The translations under genes were made by a program, and so were the position numbers. Under the pieces are notes generated by a model. It did not search any database. It worked only from the letters and a program-made list of their open reading frames with translations, and had not been told where the DNA came from. Shown here piece after piece: positions 21,748-33,849 of a DNA stretch of 64,000 bases. Source of the stretch: Rhytidiadelphus loreus (Eukaryota; Streptophyta; Bryopsida; Hypnales; Hylocomiaceae); the NCBI GenBank assembly GCA_947034895.1, contig OX344762.1, positions 32,034,760 through 32,098,759 of the forward strand. Reading direction: 5' to 3'. Numbering within the stretch: position 1 is the stretch's first letter; each line of letters begins with the position of its first letter.

Positions 21748-23767
21748 ATGGCGCTGCAGCTCCTTCACACGACCTCTCACTTACCGGTCCGCTTCTCCAC
21801 TCTGAATCTTTCACAAATTTCACCTCCAAAGTTGCGGTGTGGGTTCGTCATTTAGCCTTCCCCATTGCGTTAGTTATTGCACAGTGTGTGAGAATCACTG
21901 CGCCATTAGAAAACGGTCATAGTACTGCTAGAGATCAAGTATTCATGGAAAGCTATGGCTGCGGCAATCCCGTTCTTGTCGAGTAGCTAGAAGAACACTT
22001 GTTTGATCGCATGAACGGGTTCTAGGAGTACTTCGGAATGCTGGAAAGATTTTGCGGTGGAGGACAGAGCCTCTGGGGTTTCGTCAACTCCACTTTGCGT
22101 TGGCACGGTTTCTTCCTTCTTTTCTAGTTTCCTTTTGGCTTTTTTCGTAGAACCTAGACTTTTAGGTTTTCGTTAGAGATAGAGATTATTGCTTACATTT
22201 TGGTGCTGGGAGCCTCGAATTTACGTGATTGAGTTAGAGTCATGTGCAGAAATCTGTTCTAATTTTCTTGTTGTGAGTGGTCTAAGCTAGTTATCTAAGA
22301 GTCTGGAATCAGGATTTGCTTGAGGAGGTTTGCGCAACTCTTTTATGTTGTCTTGAGGTAGTGGAGACATAAGTACGTGTAATGCGAATCTAGAGACTTG
22401 TGTATTTGATCTTTGTTCGATATGGACGTTAGCGATTCGACCTTTACATCCGAGATGCAGATAAGAACCTGAATTATGCGCGCATGGTGTGAGAATTGAT
22501 TTTGAATATTATTGGTTATACTCAACGCAAGGGGTTTCTTGATTTTTGGAGTTTTATTGGATTAGTTATGAATTTCAAAGTCGCAGTAGTGTCTTTTTAA
22601 AACCATGCGCTAGATTATACTTTTTCTGACGTTCCTAATTGCCTTGCATGAGAAGTTTAAAATCAAAGCATTTTTCTCTAATGGAATCGTAGCTTGTGGG
22701 CAGCTATCGTTGGTTTAAGGTTTATCCTGGAGTGGCATTGATTTAAGGAGTCAGGTGGCATTGGGGCATCTTAGAATATTAGTTTTGGCTGTTTAGTCAG
22801 AAAGTTCGATCATTAACTCTCTGCTGGACTGTTCGAGCATTTTCTGGATTTTTTGTGCTTTGGAGTCTTGATTTCATATATAATTAGATGCCGAGTGTAC
22901 ACACTTGATTTGGATGCTGTATATTTCCACCGGTGTATTTTTCATGACTCACAAGTGCTGAAATTGATCGTTGAAGTATATAACCTGGAGACTACTACGC
23001 TAATAATATTTGGGAAAGTGTATGTGCAGGCATTCAGTGGCTTAAGAGCTGCTCCATCAGTACCTCAAGTTAATAATAGACTCTCTCGGGTAGGATGTGT
23101 AAGGAGGAGTTCTGCTTTACAATCTATCAACTCGGTAATGAATCCAATGGATGACCCCATCCTCAAGGAAGCAATGAAGGTTAGACTTGACATTCTCACA
23201 TGCCTTTTGAACAGCTGTGTAACATTCTTTAGATTCTAATTTCCTACGAGCAGAACAAACTGTCATAGTCTAGATTACCTTCCTAAGCGGGAAGCACAAA
23301 AAGATTTACCAGAAGTAACGCCAAGTTGTTTTTTTGAATCTTGAATGTCTACTTCTGTACTTTTGGTTGATTAAAGTGCTCACATTGGACAGAGGGGTTA
23401 AACTATAACTTGGATTTGGCTGTATTAACTTATTCACTCGCCTGCTTGTCCTAATGCATTTGTGAATGAATGAAGAGTTTATTGAAGTAGTTTTACTTAC
23501 TATGCCGTGTGGGCGTAGGTAGTGAGTGCTACCCCTGGTTCTTGAAACAAATCCACCATTGAAATTTATTTGGAATGGATGTCTTGTGAGCAGGAGCCAA
23601 TTGCATTCTTGGGTGGTATCTTTGCGGGCTTGCTTCGGCTTGATCTGAATGAGGAGCCTTTGAAGGATTGGGTGGCCAAGACTGCTGAAGCGGCTGGCAT
23701 TGATTTGGATGAATCCGAAGCTTTCGATACTGACGATTCTATTCCTGAGGACATTCGGATTGATTAG
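21748..23767 (+). CDS. UPF0426-type small plastid protein
   Basis: Exon 1 starts at ATG 21748 and ends near 21842 (GG/GTTCGT) or 21846. Exon 2 runs from about 23030/23038 to 23179 (AAG/GTTAGA). Exon 3 is 23594-23767 (GAGCAG/GAG). The product is about 136-140 aa. Exon 1 (MALQLLHTTSHLPVRFSTLN) is Ser/Thr-rich and lacks acidic residues, like a chloroplast transit peptide. The mature part reads MNPMDDPILKEAMK, EPIAFLGGIFAGLLRLDLNE, EPLKDWVAKTAEAAGI and ends in an acidic tail. This matches my recollection of the plant family UPF0426 (Arabidopsis At1g28150), whose function is unknown. Exons 2-3 are secure. The exon 1 junction is ambiguous because the phase-compatible donors are all weak. Confidence 0.75.
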
Positions 23768-26140
23768 AAAATCTTCCAGGACGACTCCAAAACTGTTGGT
23801 TACTCTTGCCACTTCTGTAAATCAAGACACGAAAAATAGTTCCAGTTTCCATCTGACTTCTACTTTGTACGAACGTTTCTACCTTAATTCTCGTCAGCAA
23901 ATGCAGAGCACTATTGGGACTGAGAACCACTTGTCTAATGTACATGAAATTCTACGCTACCGAGTGCCCTCAAAGTTTGGGATCTGACTGTGTCTTGTGT
24001 TCAAAAGAGCTGCTGAAAAATTATTCTCGGTTGTAATTTGTCTGTCGTCGCTAGTATTTCGACTATTTGTCCTCCGCTCATTGTATAACAATTTGCATGT
24101 GGTCCGGGTGCTCCTGAGCGATCGGTGGTAAGTGCAATCTAGCTTGGAAACCAACGCCAAGCTCAAATAAAATGAACAGCTCCATTACTGAGGCTGCTAA
24201 ATTCAACACTGTTGAGCTGCTGCCCTTGCATCATCATAACATGCTCGAATAGAACGAGCGGTCTTCTAGAGTCCAACTGTAGGAAGCATATTCATGCTTC
24301 AGTGGTGAACGAATTCAGGAACGAATTTCCTGAACGAATTCAGGAAATCCCTTTATTCAAGAATATCATCATTCAGCTTGAGCCCCGGAGACTCTTAAGA
24401 GTGAATAGTGTAATAGTCAACTCACCCATGATTGTCAAGTTTTTTAGAAGAAACAATTTGATATGTTGACTTAACAATACCAATCAATAGAACCCGGGTG
24501 TCTTAGATGAACAATGTAGTTAGGCCAATATATTTTGCCTTGCCTCTTTAAACCTTTAAAGATTTGTGGTGTACCATATATATGATATTGTACTTGATTC
24601 CTAGAATATGGATTTGTTCACCATTGGATTGACAATTCAACAATTGGCATACTTTGTTTGTATTTCATTTTAACATGCTCAAATACAACACCATGCAATC
24701 ATGTAGAATAGGTGGCTATTCTAACACCCTTGAGGTATGTAGGAAGTACAATAATGATTCTAAATGAGAAAGTCAAGTGTCATTGGATTTGGCTTAGCAT
24801 ACCGGCAAACTTTTATAGGAGGTCCAATAATGATTGTACAAACCTATCGGTTGGTTGATTGTTCATTTCTTAGACAACTCATACCCTATGAGATTCCTAG
24901 AATTAGAATTTGACCACATAGGAGAGTCTCATAGGGGGCCTCATAGAAATCCCTTGGAAGCATCCCCAAAGCTTAAATATTTGTAGATTTTTATGTAAAG
25001 AGAAGTTGTTCACATTAGACTTCCCATGATGGGAGGACATTATACAACAATCCTCCCATGGCAAAAAGCCCTCTACAAACAACCTCGCTTATACCCAATT
25101 GGGAATGCCAACAATAGTAGAAAACATGGCTAAGTAGACCAAGCTTCAAGACCCACCCTTGGTCTAATTAGAGCAAGGTCAAGATATTGACAAGCTTTTG
25201 TTGCTAATGTATACCTCAATTTGTTCACCTTCTATGTCAATTACACAAATACACCATTGGGCATCCCAAATTTTCAAATTTTCAAGAGTTAATAATGTTA
25301 ATGATGCAATCTACAATCTACATTCAAATTGATAGATTTTCAAAATGAATGCATTTCATATGGTGAACAATGGGGAGGGTGCAACTTCCCCACACTCCAA
25401 AATGTTATGAAAGTTCTACTATTACCAATGTTTTTCATTGCATTGATTTCTCATAACATAGAATATGTAACATTTGGCAAAACAATTGCTACTGCAAACC
25501 TCAGCCAAAAAAGAGGCTTTGTCCTCTTCTCCCAAACAAAATATGAAACATAATCACAATCTCAATTTTCGGCAGAATGGTTTTCCCAGAACCTGATCAC
25601 CAAAAGAATTCCAGCGTAAAATGCCAAATTCCGAATGAATGTACACATATTTTACATGAGCAACAAAACGATCTTTCATACGTTTTTCATGGTCGTCGGT
25701 AAGTCCCCTTCAGAACTCCAACAAAGGTTCCAATCAACAACCTATCCCTAATTAAATATATAGTTTCATAGATGCACTTATTGAACATTCCAGGATCTGA
25801 TGGAATTCTACATTACATTCTTGAACACATCATTCTAGGTCTCTTTCAATTTCAAGAACAAAAACTCCAATACTCATTTCAATGCAAGTGGGAGAGCGAA
25901 TTCAATACCTGCCCCAACACTGGTAAGTACTATAGAAGGATCATTGTTACTATGCGTGGTAGCATTCTAAAAGGGTAAACCGTTGAGTTCAAGAATTATG
26001 AGATGAATCATACAACAATTTGAATGCTTCATCACTAAATGAAGTCATGCAGCATAAGCAATGTTCCTGGACGAGTTAGCAACGTACAAAATTGTTCATT
26101 GCAACACCACTTAATTTCCGTTGCAAATTAAGTTGGAAAA
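23768..26140. other. Intergenic stretch, no gene recognised
   Basis: The start holds the 3' UTR of the UPF0426-type gene. Near 24306-24351 the word GAACGAATTCAGGAA is repeated imperfectly and forms a small palindromic cluster. Nothing else could be assigned. Confidence 0.5.
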
Positions 26141-26201
26141 AAACATACACACTCCCAGTCCATCAATCCCAAAGCATGTATGTATACATGTATATATCGC
26201 A

Positions 26202-29200
26202 TCACCTTCTATACAAGTCCGCCTTCAACCTTGGCGTGGCAACTGCAACCAGCGGCTTCGCCATGAACGTCACCACTCCCGGCCTCTCCGCCATGTCCAC
26301 TTCGTCCCCTCCGCTCCACCGAAACTGGTGCAGCAGTCTGGCCAGCATGAGCTCCACCATCACAATTCCCAGCTGCGCACCAGGGCACACCCGCCTGCCT
26401 GAACCAAACGGCAGCAAACGGAAGTCATGGCCCTTGATGTCCACATCCTCGCCGCCCTCGGATTTCAGGAAGCGCTCAGGGCGGAACTGCAGGGGCTCGG
26501 GCCACAGAGAAGGGTCTCTGGCGATGGCGTACACGTTGCAGTGGAGGATGGTGCCCTTGGGGATGTCGAAGCCGGCGAGGGTGGTGCGAGTTTGGGCCTT
26601 GTGGGGGAGCATGAGCGGGGTCGGGGGGTGCAGACGGAGGGACTCTTTGGCGACGGCGTGGAGGTACGGGAGGTGGGGGAAGTCGGATTCGGTCACCACG
26701 CGGTCGCGGCCAACGACCTGACATTCATTGCAACCAAACCAAGGCTTTGGAATTAGGTCCCAGGGAGCTCACTAGCATTCACTTGAAAAAATTACATGAG
26801 TTCAAACATAACGGGTTCATTATTCATTTGAGGTAAAAATTTTGTAATTAAAAAGAAAGAAGGGGGGTGTTATAAAATTCATTTTGAAAAGATTCATAGA
26901 ATAGAATTGGAATATTCTTGAGTAACTATTCTTCAAATAGGGTAATTATGTGTAGCCCCCCCCCAAAAAAATCCCATTAACTCGAAGTGGTTCCCCTGAA
27001 TTACAAGGGAGTGACAACTAAAAGGAACATTTCAAAATTTCAGTGTCTCTTGTGTGAACAACTTGTAGTGAAAGATGTTGCAAGTAGAATCTAAACTTTC
27101 TTCTACTCAGAGAATATGGTATAAACTTTCAAAATGAACACACTATGAGCCTATACAAAGGGGTCATAGACTCATTAGGAAAGAAAACATTTGAACCTTG
27201 AAGCAAAAGAGAAGTGATGCATAAATAGAGGCACCCATGAACAGCTTCTTTGCTAATTTACTCCAGTTTTTAAGTGGGGAAATTTGGCAGTTTCACATGC
27301 AGATTTGATTTGCTGTGCTGTGAGGCAAATAATAGGTGCTCGTTTAGGTACTTGTTGTTGCTTTAAGGTGCTTTAAGTTTAAGAGTCTCCATTGTTGATG
27401 TTCAAACGTTCGAACCACTTTGACCACGAATTACACACACAGAACAAAATAGATTTGAATAATACGGTACCCTTTTCTCTGCCGTACATTGCCCCTAATT
27501 TTAACTACTACACGGCAGCATTCTGGGAATGTAGTTCACATCTATTTTTAGAACTTAAAAGTTAGAAGAGCTGATCGATGAGCCCACAGAAAAGAGTTGG
27601 CATTTCAGGGTTTAAGTTCGACATAGAATTCATCAATGTAAAGTTCAGGCTTCAGCAGTAGGATTCACCTGATCTAGCTCTTCTTGAGCCTTCGTCTGCA
27701 CGTCTGGGTGGCACACAAGTTCGGCAAGAGCCCACTCCACAGATATGGCGGTGGTGTCCATGCCGGCTGTAATCATATCCTGCAGGAAGAGAGTCTCCAA
27801 CTTTCGCCGTTCAATCAACTAGATAGAACCCAGTGGTAGTCCCCTCATCATCAAGACCAACATTTAGCAAATGTTGCTAAATTCAGCAAAAATAATTCTA
27901 CCAAAAAAACATTGACAGCTACTAAAAATGTCATTACCACAGAAATTGGAGAAAGTTCGGAATTCTACATGGAAGTGTGTAGTTTGTAAGAGGAGAATCA
28001 TAAATTGTTGACTGGGGAAATTTTGGGGGAGGCTTGTGAAAAGCAAAGCAAGGGAGGCAAGTTTCCCACTTCTGCAAAACGATTTTTAACAATACACTAG
28101 CTTGAACTTTTGGGTTGCTCCGGAAAACAGCTTTTAACATTAGATTTGAACTTTTGGGTTGTGACAACAAGGCAAAGGTACTCACTCCTAAAATGTAGTT
28201 TCTCCCTCCTCACATAGAAGTGAAAGCATCATGGCAATCAACCAAGGCAATTCCCACTTTGGAAAACTCGATCGGAAATTCATTTCTGATTCCGGCATGC
28301 ACAGCATGGAAGTTTGCTCTTCGTCTAAACGTAGAGCCCATTGACCGCTGCTATTTTTAGCTACTTGGGGTTCTGTGTGAAAAATCACATTCGGTCCCGT
28401 CCATAGAATTATGTAATCTAATTTTAGGGTTGGAGGCCCTGCGACCAGAAGTAAGTACGTACCCAGAGGAGCCCAATGACCGTCGTCTCGCTCAAGTCAT
28501 ACTGTTTCTGCAGTGCCTGCAGCGCGTCCACGAAGTGATGTCCGTCGCCCTCCTCCATCTTGTGCTCCTCCATGATGCGCTTCGTCAATGCATCTCTCCT
28601 TGCGCCGTGTTTGGCGAATTCTTCCTCCTGGAGCGGAAACATCCACCGTAGATAAGGAATGTGCTCCGACATGGTGAGAGACGCCCCGAGCTTCATCCCC
28701 TGCGCAATGACCTCCTTGAATTCCCTCCCTTGGGCGTTCACCTCCCCCGCGTCGTCTACGAAGCGCTTCCCGAACACAATGCGCATGATGTTGTTGAAGG
28801 CCATGGCGGACAAGTATCGCCTGACAGTCACGGGGTTGGTGCAGTCGGTCCACAGGGCGGCCACCATAGCGCCCACCTCGTCCTCTCTGACGGGTCGGAG
28901 CGCCTCCAGGCGCTTCGCGGTGAAGAGCTCCAGGGTGCACACTTTGCGCACCTTCACGTAGTGCGGGCCGTAGTCGGCCCAGATAAGGTCCTGCCCGTTG
29001 CGGCTGAAGCGCGCCGCGGCGCGCGTGAGAGGGCGCGAGGCGAGATTTTGGTCTTTCTCCTTGAGCATCTCCTGCGCGGCGGCCGCGGAGGAGACGACCA
29101 CGTTGAGAGTTGGACCCATCCAGACGGACATCACGGGGCCGTAGCGCTTCGCCCACGCCAGGAAGCACTGGAAGCGCACGGGAGTGATGTGGGTCAGGTT

Positions 29201-29338
29201 GCCCACCACGGGCCAGGGCCGAGGGCCGGGGGGTAACCGGCAGGACGCGCCACGCACCGCCTTATACAGGAGGAAGAGCACTGCAGCAGCGATGGCCATC
29301 ACTGTGGACGTGTTCTCCCAAATGGCGGCGGCTGCCAT
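26202..29338 (-). CDS. CYP98A: Cytochrome P450 CYP98A, p-coumaroyl ester 3'-hydroxylase family
   Basis: Three exons: 29338-28463, 27779-27669 and 26717-26202, all phase 0 (TGG/GTACGT, GCAG/GAT, CAG/GTGAAT, TCAG/GTC), giving 500 aa (CYP98A3 has 508). An N-terminal membrane anchor (residues 10-28) is followed by [32 protein letters not shown] (a CYP98A signature), [12 protein letters not shown]-helix [10 protein letters not shown] (293-302), KESLR (ExxR), FRPERF and heme loop [10 protein letters not shown] with Cys440. The family 3'-hydroxylates p-coumaroyl shikimate or related esters or amides on the ER, feeding lignin, or cutin-like phenolics in mosses. The exact substrate cannot be read from sequence. 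Exons are strikingly GC-rich against AT-rich introns. In intron 1 TTGAACTTTTGGGTTG is duplicated at about 28100-28160. Confidence 0.95.
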
Positions 29339-29402
29339 GGTGACCGCCGCGCGCTTGCAACAGCTAGCACTCGTACTAGCTGCAGCAGATTATGATCGAA
29401 AT

Positions 29403-29416
29403 GAAATATATATAGG
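29403..29416 (-). promoter_or_regulatory. Probable TATA box of the CYP98A gene
   Basis: On the minus strand the run CTATATATATTTC lies about 70 bases upstream of the start codon at 29338, a normal distance for a plant core promoter. The duplicated copy of this promoter further upstream has lost the TATA run (reads GATATTTC). Confidence 0.55.
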
Positions 29417-29539
29417 GAGGTGATCACAGTGTAGCTCTAGAAGTAGCTAGCGCACGCACAATACAATGCGTCCCGGTATTGGTTCACCACCCAAGACTAA
29501 CACACCAATGAAATACCCTGCTCTGTCTGTGATCGATCA

Positions 29540-29790
29540 GCAATGGCCACCACCGTGTGCGTGCTCTCCCAAATGACTGCTGGCATTGTGGTCGTCGCTT
29601 GCGACCTACAGCTGCAGCTTATGAAATGAAATATCCAAGGTAGGGTATCACAGTGTCCGTAGCTCTAGAAGCAGCTAGCTCGCGCGCGCACTCACAATGC
29701 AATGTGTACTGTCATTTGTTCACCACCCAGGCAAGACTAACACACCAATGACGTGCGTGCCCTGTGCTGTCTTTCATCTGCAATGTGCGC
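29540..29790 (-). pseudogene. Duplicated promoter and first codons of CYP98A
   Basis: This segment repeats the CYP98A promoter plus start region (about 29290-29535) with a period of about 249 bp, in the same orientation. On the minus strand an ATG near 29594 opens MPAVIWESTHTVVAIA, a diverged match to the gene's [17 protein letters not shown]. Upstream of it, shared blocks include TAGCTCTAGAAG, CAAGACTAACACACCAATGA and TTGTTCACCACCCA-type words. The copy stops after about 17 codons and runs into the live promoter, so it cannot encode a P450. Confidence 0.78.
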
Positions 29791-31030
29791 AGCCCACGCC
29801 TGCAGCAACGCTGGTCGATCTTCACACCACCCAGGAAGCTAGTGTTTCTACATGCATGCACTGCTTTGCGTGACTTTGAAGTCAAGTTTCAAAACGTCAG
29901 TGTCTAAGCTACAGCTGAAGAATGAGGACGACGTGTAGAAACCTGAACAAGGAGATGCATTGCCTGCAAGAGTGAGCGGTAGCTGGAGGCCGCAGCTGCT
30001 GCACTAAACTGGTCATTCTATTCAGTGTTGACATTAAAATAGTGTTGTCCCAAATCAATGCATCCCTTGTAAGCTTTGGCAGCTTTTAGTCTGCGATCAA
30101 ATCGCAGCAATTGATATATATTTAATTTATTTCTAGAGAAATGGAATCGAAATATTGTGGCCCGCTCTGATAAGAAAGAAGAGCAGCCAGGAGTGTGAAC
30201 TCCTGTTGAGCTACGGGAACGGCGACGGACCCACAATGTCTCGGAAGTGCAAGTCCCGCCGCTGGTTAAGTTAGTTCATTGTCAGCCGGTGCAAGTGGGG
30301 AAATGGAGGATCCAAAACCAGACCCACAAAACAAATTGACAGTACACTATCAACCAAGGAGTGTGCAAAAATAAAAGGTGGATATGTAGCAACCCTCTCC
30401 TGAAAATCTCAGATTTTAGCTGCTTGCCATTTTGAATCCAAGAGAAGGGGTATCACTTTAGGGTTGGTAGTTGAGGGGCTTGGGGTACTTAAACCAGGCA
30501 AGGGTGGGTATTGCTTTAGACTTGGTCGTGGTAGCCAACTCCTACTCCATTGTCCATGTCCACCCCATGTAATGAAATTTGGAGTTTAGTTTCAAAACTA
30601 GCATGTCTTAGAAAGAGAAGGATTGTGGCCTTTGCAAATTTGAAGTTGAAGGGAAATGGACAATGAGGATTCAATACTAGAGAAAATAAACTGGGAGATT
30701 TTGATATTAAGGAGAGGATGCAACTGGTGCCCTTGGAAACCCCACCCCCCGGCTCCTTCTACAACGAGGAGGAAAATTACCGGAAGCTCAGAAAACTTCC
30801 CGAATGCAGGTGGTGACAGCATTTTAGAATTTAAGGCAGCTACCAAACCACAATCATCTAAAACCAAGCTAATTATTGTACTTGTACGTCAATTAATACA
30901 TTCATTATGGATGTGCCCACCCAGCACAAACCAATAGAGTTGACTGGTACCCACTACCCAGTGAAGTACACTCAGCCAGTCCTCTCTTTTGACACGGTCT
31001 ATGATCTGATGTGTACACTACACAAAATGG
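29791..31030. other. Intergenic stretch, no gene recognised
   Basis: Only short non-conserved ORFs are present. The region 30400-30960 has no element boundaries I can define. Confidence 0.45.
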
Positions 31031-31042
31031 CATAGTCTGAGA

Positions 31043-31335
31043 CTGTGCAATTGCAGGACGTGTTATTAGTTTTTACACAACAGGAAATGACAAATTCTGC
31101 GGAATGTGCAACTACAGGGTGACTGTCGATGAAGGGGACTCGTACGCGCGCACTCAACGAGCCCTCTCTGTCCGCAATTCGACACAGAAAATGTTGCCCT
31201 ATCAGGTGTACACAATAGACAGATTTCTGAGGACGGCCTGTGCAATTTGAGGGCGTGATATTACGTATGTACGCTACAGGAAATGACAGATTCAAAGGAA
31301 TGTGCAACCACAGGGGTTCGCTAGAGAGGATTGGT
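31043..31335. repeat. ~195-bp diverged tandem duplication
   Basis: CTGTGCAATT at 31043 recurs at 31238. The following words ACAGGAAATGACA, GGAATGTGCAAC and ACAGGG recur in order. About one and a half copies are visible. A (GCAG)n run follows at 31376-31393. Confidence 0.7.
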
Positions 31336-31700
31336 ACCGGCACACACAAGTCCAGAATGGAGATAAGGATTGTTGCAGGCAGGCAGGCAGGCAGATTCAG
31401 TCTGAGTCATGAGTACAGACTACTGAGTCACACTTTTTGAGCCCAGGCCTCGAAGGTCCCAGTCGGATGACCCTCCCACCATAAATTCATGTGGAAATCA
31501 TGCTGTGCAGCACAGCGTGAGAATGGTGGATAACTTCGACAATCATGCGTGACGAGAGCAAGCAATCAGAGCAAGGTGGAAGTGGCGGACAGTGAAACCA
31601 AGACAGTACGTATTGAAAGAGGAATGGAGTGATCACACAAAAACTAGGGTAGAATGGGATTTTTTACGTACTGTCACAGTTACATTCCTGTGGTTTAATT

Positions 31701-33387
31701 TCACGCCAACTTGGAGAGGAAAAATTCCAGAGCTGCGACGTCAGCAGCGCACATGGCCCTGTGGTCATCACTGAGGCCATTGTCCTTGTTGTCGTCACCA
31801 TCCTCACTGGGGGGTGTCATCTTGGGCGACGACTTCGGCCACGCCTGTGACAATGCGTCGAAGTGGTGCCGGGCGCCGCGATAGTTGGAGAATTGGAGCG
31901 GCACATTCCTCCCTGCCAGATTTTTTCGAGCGAGAGAATTTCGGTAGAAGGGATCACTCTCTCCCATGTGCAATTGCATGGGACGGAACGGGCGCCAGAA
32001 GCTGGTGGCGACCGTGGCGCCGAAGCCGAGATTCACACCGCAGCCCGGGTAGAAAGCAACCGAGCAGATGAATTTGTGATCGGAGTCCACCCGCGGGACA
32101 TTTCTGTGGCGCTCCGTCTCCGCCACTTCCACCATGACTGCAACCACGCCATGCATGCGACAATCGATCATCGTCAGAAATATATCATTGAAATGGCAAT
32201 AATTTAGGTGACATTCAAGGGTTTCAATGTCGCCACTTTCATCAGTGGAGGTTTCGTCCTCAGGGCACAAGTTGCCAGATGACATACTCGACGGATTCTT
32301 CGAGTAGTCTTTCGATATTGGAAGTTACGTAATCACCCACCTCACGACTGTAATTGTTTCCAATTCAACTACTATTTGCGATTCAAGACTCATCTGCCTT
32401 TGATTACAAAATCAAACATTCAGAGAAGATGAGGTTTCAGATTATTCAACACTTTTACTAGCCTCTCCGATCCATTCCATTCCAAGGTTGGAAGCACTCA
32501 GTGCTGACATTCGGGCTCCTCAATTTCTCTGAAATCCACTATGCATATATTAGGTCAACTGGAAGTTGTATCCCCATCTGAAGGCGGCGGATATCGTTTT
32601 CAATGTTGGAAACTGCTCTTCGGGTATATACTGCATGCTTGCATCGGTGGAGAAGGAGACTAATCTGCTTCTACTTTGAGAAAATACAGTTTCAATGAAC
32701 TTCGCCTTTTCGCCCCCTTCTTCCGTTCCCACATTGGACCATTTGCTCCCCTAAATTACTCTGAACCCTCCAATTTAGGTCATAATGTGTGTGGGGGGGG
32801 TGCATGCTTTTACCTGCTTGCGCGCCATGGGACCATCCGAGGAGTCCAATTTTGGTGCCGTCGATTTCCGGTGCGGTATTGAGAAACTCCCACGCCGCGC
32901 GCGCGTCGTGCACGCGATCGGTATACGGACTAACAGCTCCTGCGTATCGCCCTCCATTGTCGCTGCACTGGTTCTGCCAGTCCTCGCTACTACTGACCTC
33001 CTCCGGCATGCGCGGCGTGAAGCTGTCCACCGCCAAGGCCACCACATTGCTCTCCGCGAGCTTGATCCCCCACTTCTTGATGTTGTTCTGTAAATTGGGC
33101 AAGCCGTCGCGGTGGGTGGCGCCCACGACGCGCTCCGACCACATGCCGCTGCACCCGTGCATCATCACCACGGCGGAGTAGCGCCCCTCTCGCGTCTCCG
33201 AATCCGGCTCCGACCCCGGCAGCGCGCCTGCTCGGTCATCGTACCCGCGCGGCTTGTAAATCACCCCGGACAACTCAAGGAGACCCGCGTGGCCGGGGAA
33301 GGTGACGTGCTCGACCGCCACGCACACCAGAACGCCCGCCACCACTGCCGTCGTCGTCGTCGCGAACGACGAACGCTTCCGCCCCAT
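31701..33387 (-). CDS. Dienelactone-hydrolase-like alpha/beta hydrolase with N-terminal anchor
   Basis: Two exons, 33387-32814 and 32137-31701, joined in phase 1 (GCAG/GTAAAA ... TTGCAG/TC), encode 336 aa. The N-terminus (about residues 8-25) is hydrophobic, like a signal peptide or anchor. Fold motifs: VVMMHGCSGMW (oxyanion hole region), VVALAVDSFTPRM, LLGWSHGAQ with the likely nucleophile Ser186, VAFYPGCGVN, MQLHMGESDPFY with the likely acid Asp253, and NYRGARHHFD with the likely base His282/283. This is the serine version of the dienelactone hydrolase fold (classical bacterial enzymes use Cys). The DSFTPR and GWSHG wording recalls bacterial secreted hydrolases rather than the usual plant DLH proteins. 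The substrate is unknown. The second exon has an acidic, low-complexity insert (EDGDDNKDN) before the last helix. Confidence 0.82.
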
Positions 33388-33824
33388 CCAAGTGCAAGTG
33401 CAAATCCAGGACCCACCGCGACAACTCCTCCAATTCCTCTTCTGCGATCCTCAACGAGTCCAACGCGTTCCACATGAAGGCACTCGGAGTCATCCCGTCC
33501 ACGCGCGCGCTGCCTCGATCGGCTCAAGCGCACAGCAGCATGCTGCATGGAGTCACTGGAATTCGCAGAGCTAAGGAAGTGAATGATGCGTGACGAAGGA
33601 GAGGAAGGCGGGACTCTATATACCTTACAGAAGTTATGGCATGGAGGGGTGCGAGCGAGGCAGGGATAATGTAATTTGTTACCAATTGTAATGCAATGAA
33701 TTGAATTGAACCTTTCATTTGCACCCCAAAAAAAAAGAAAATTGTTACCCAAACTGCCCGATGGAATCTGCGCGCGGGCGGCCCGTCACGGGATTCAGTG
33801 AACCTTTCATGAGGTCGGTCCGTG

Positions 33825-33849
33825 CAGGCAGGCAGGCAGGCAGGCAGGA
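33825..33849. repeat. (GCAG)n microsatellite
   Basis: About six tandem GCAG units within the upstream region of the hydrolase gene. Confidence 0.85.

Noticed and set aside
28497..29236. Long open frames on both strands across the CYP98A first exon
   Set aside because: They are GC-driven shadow frames of the P450 coding exon. Only the frame with P450 motifs is real.
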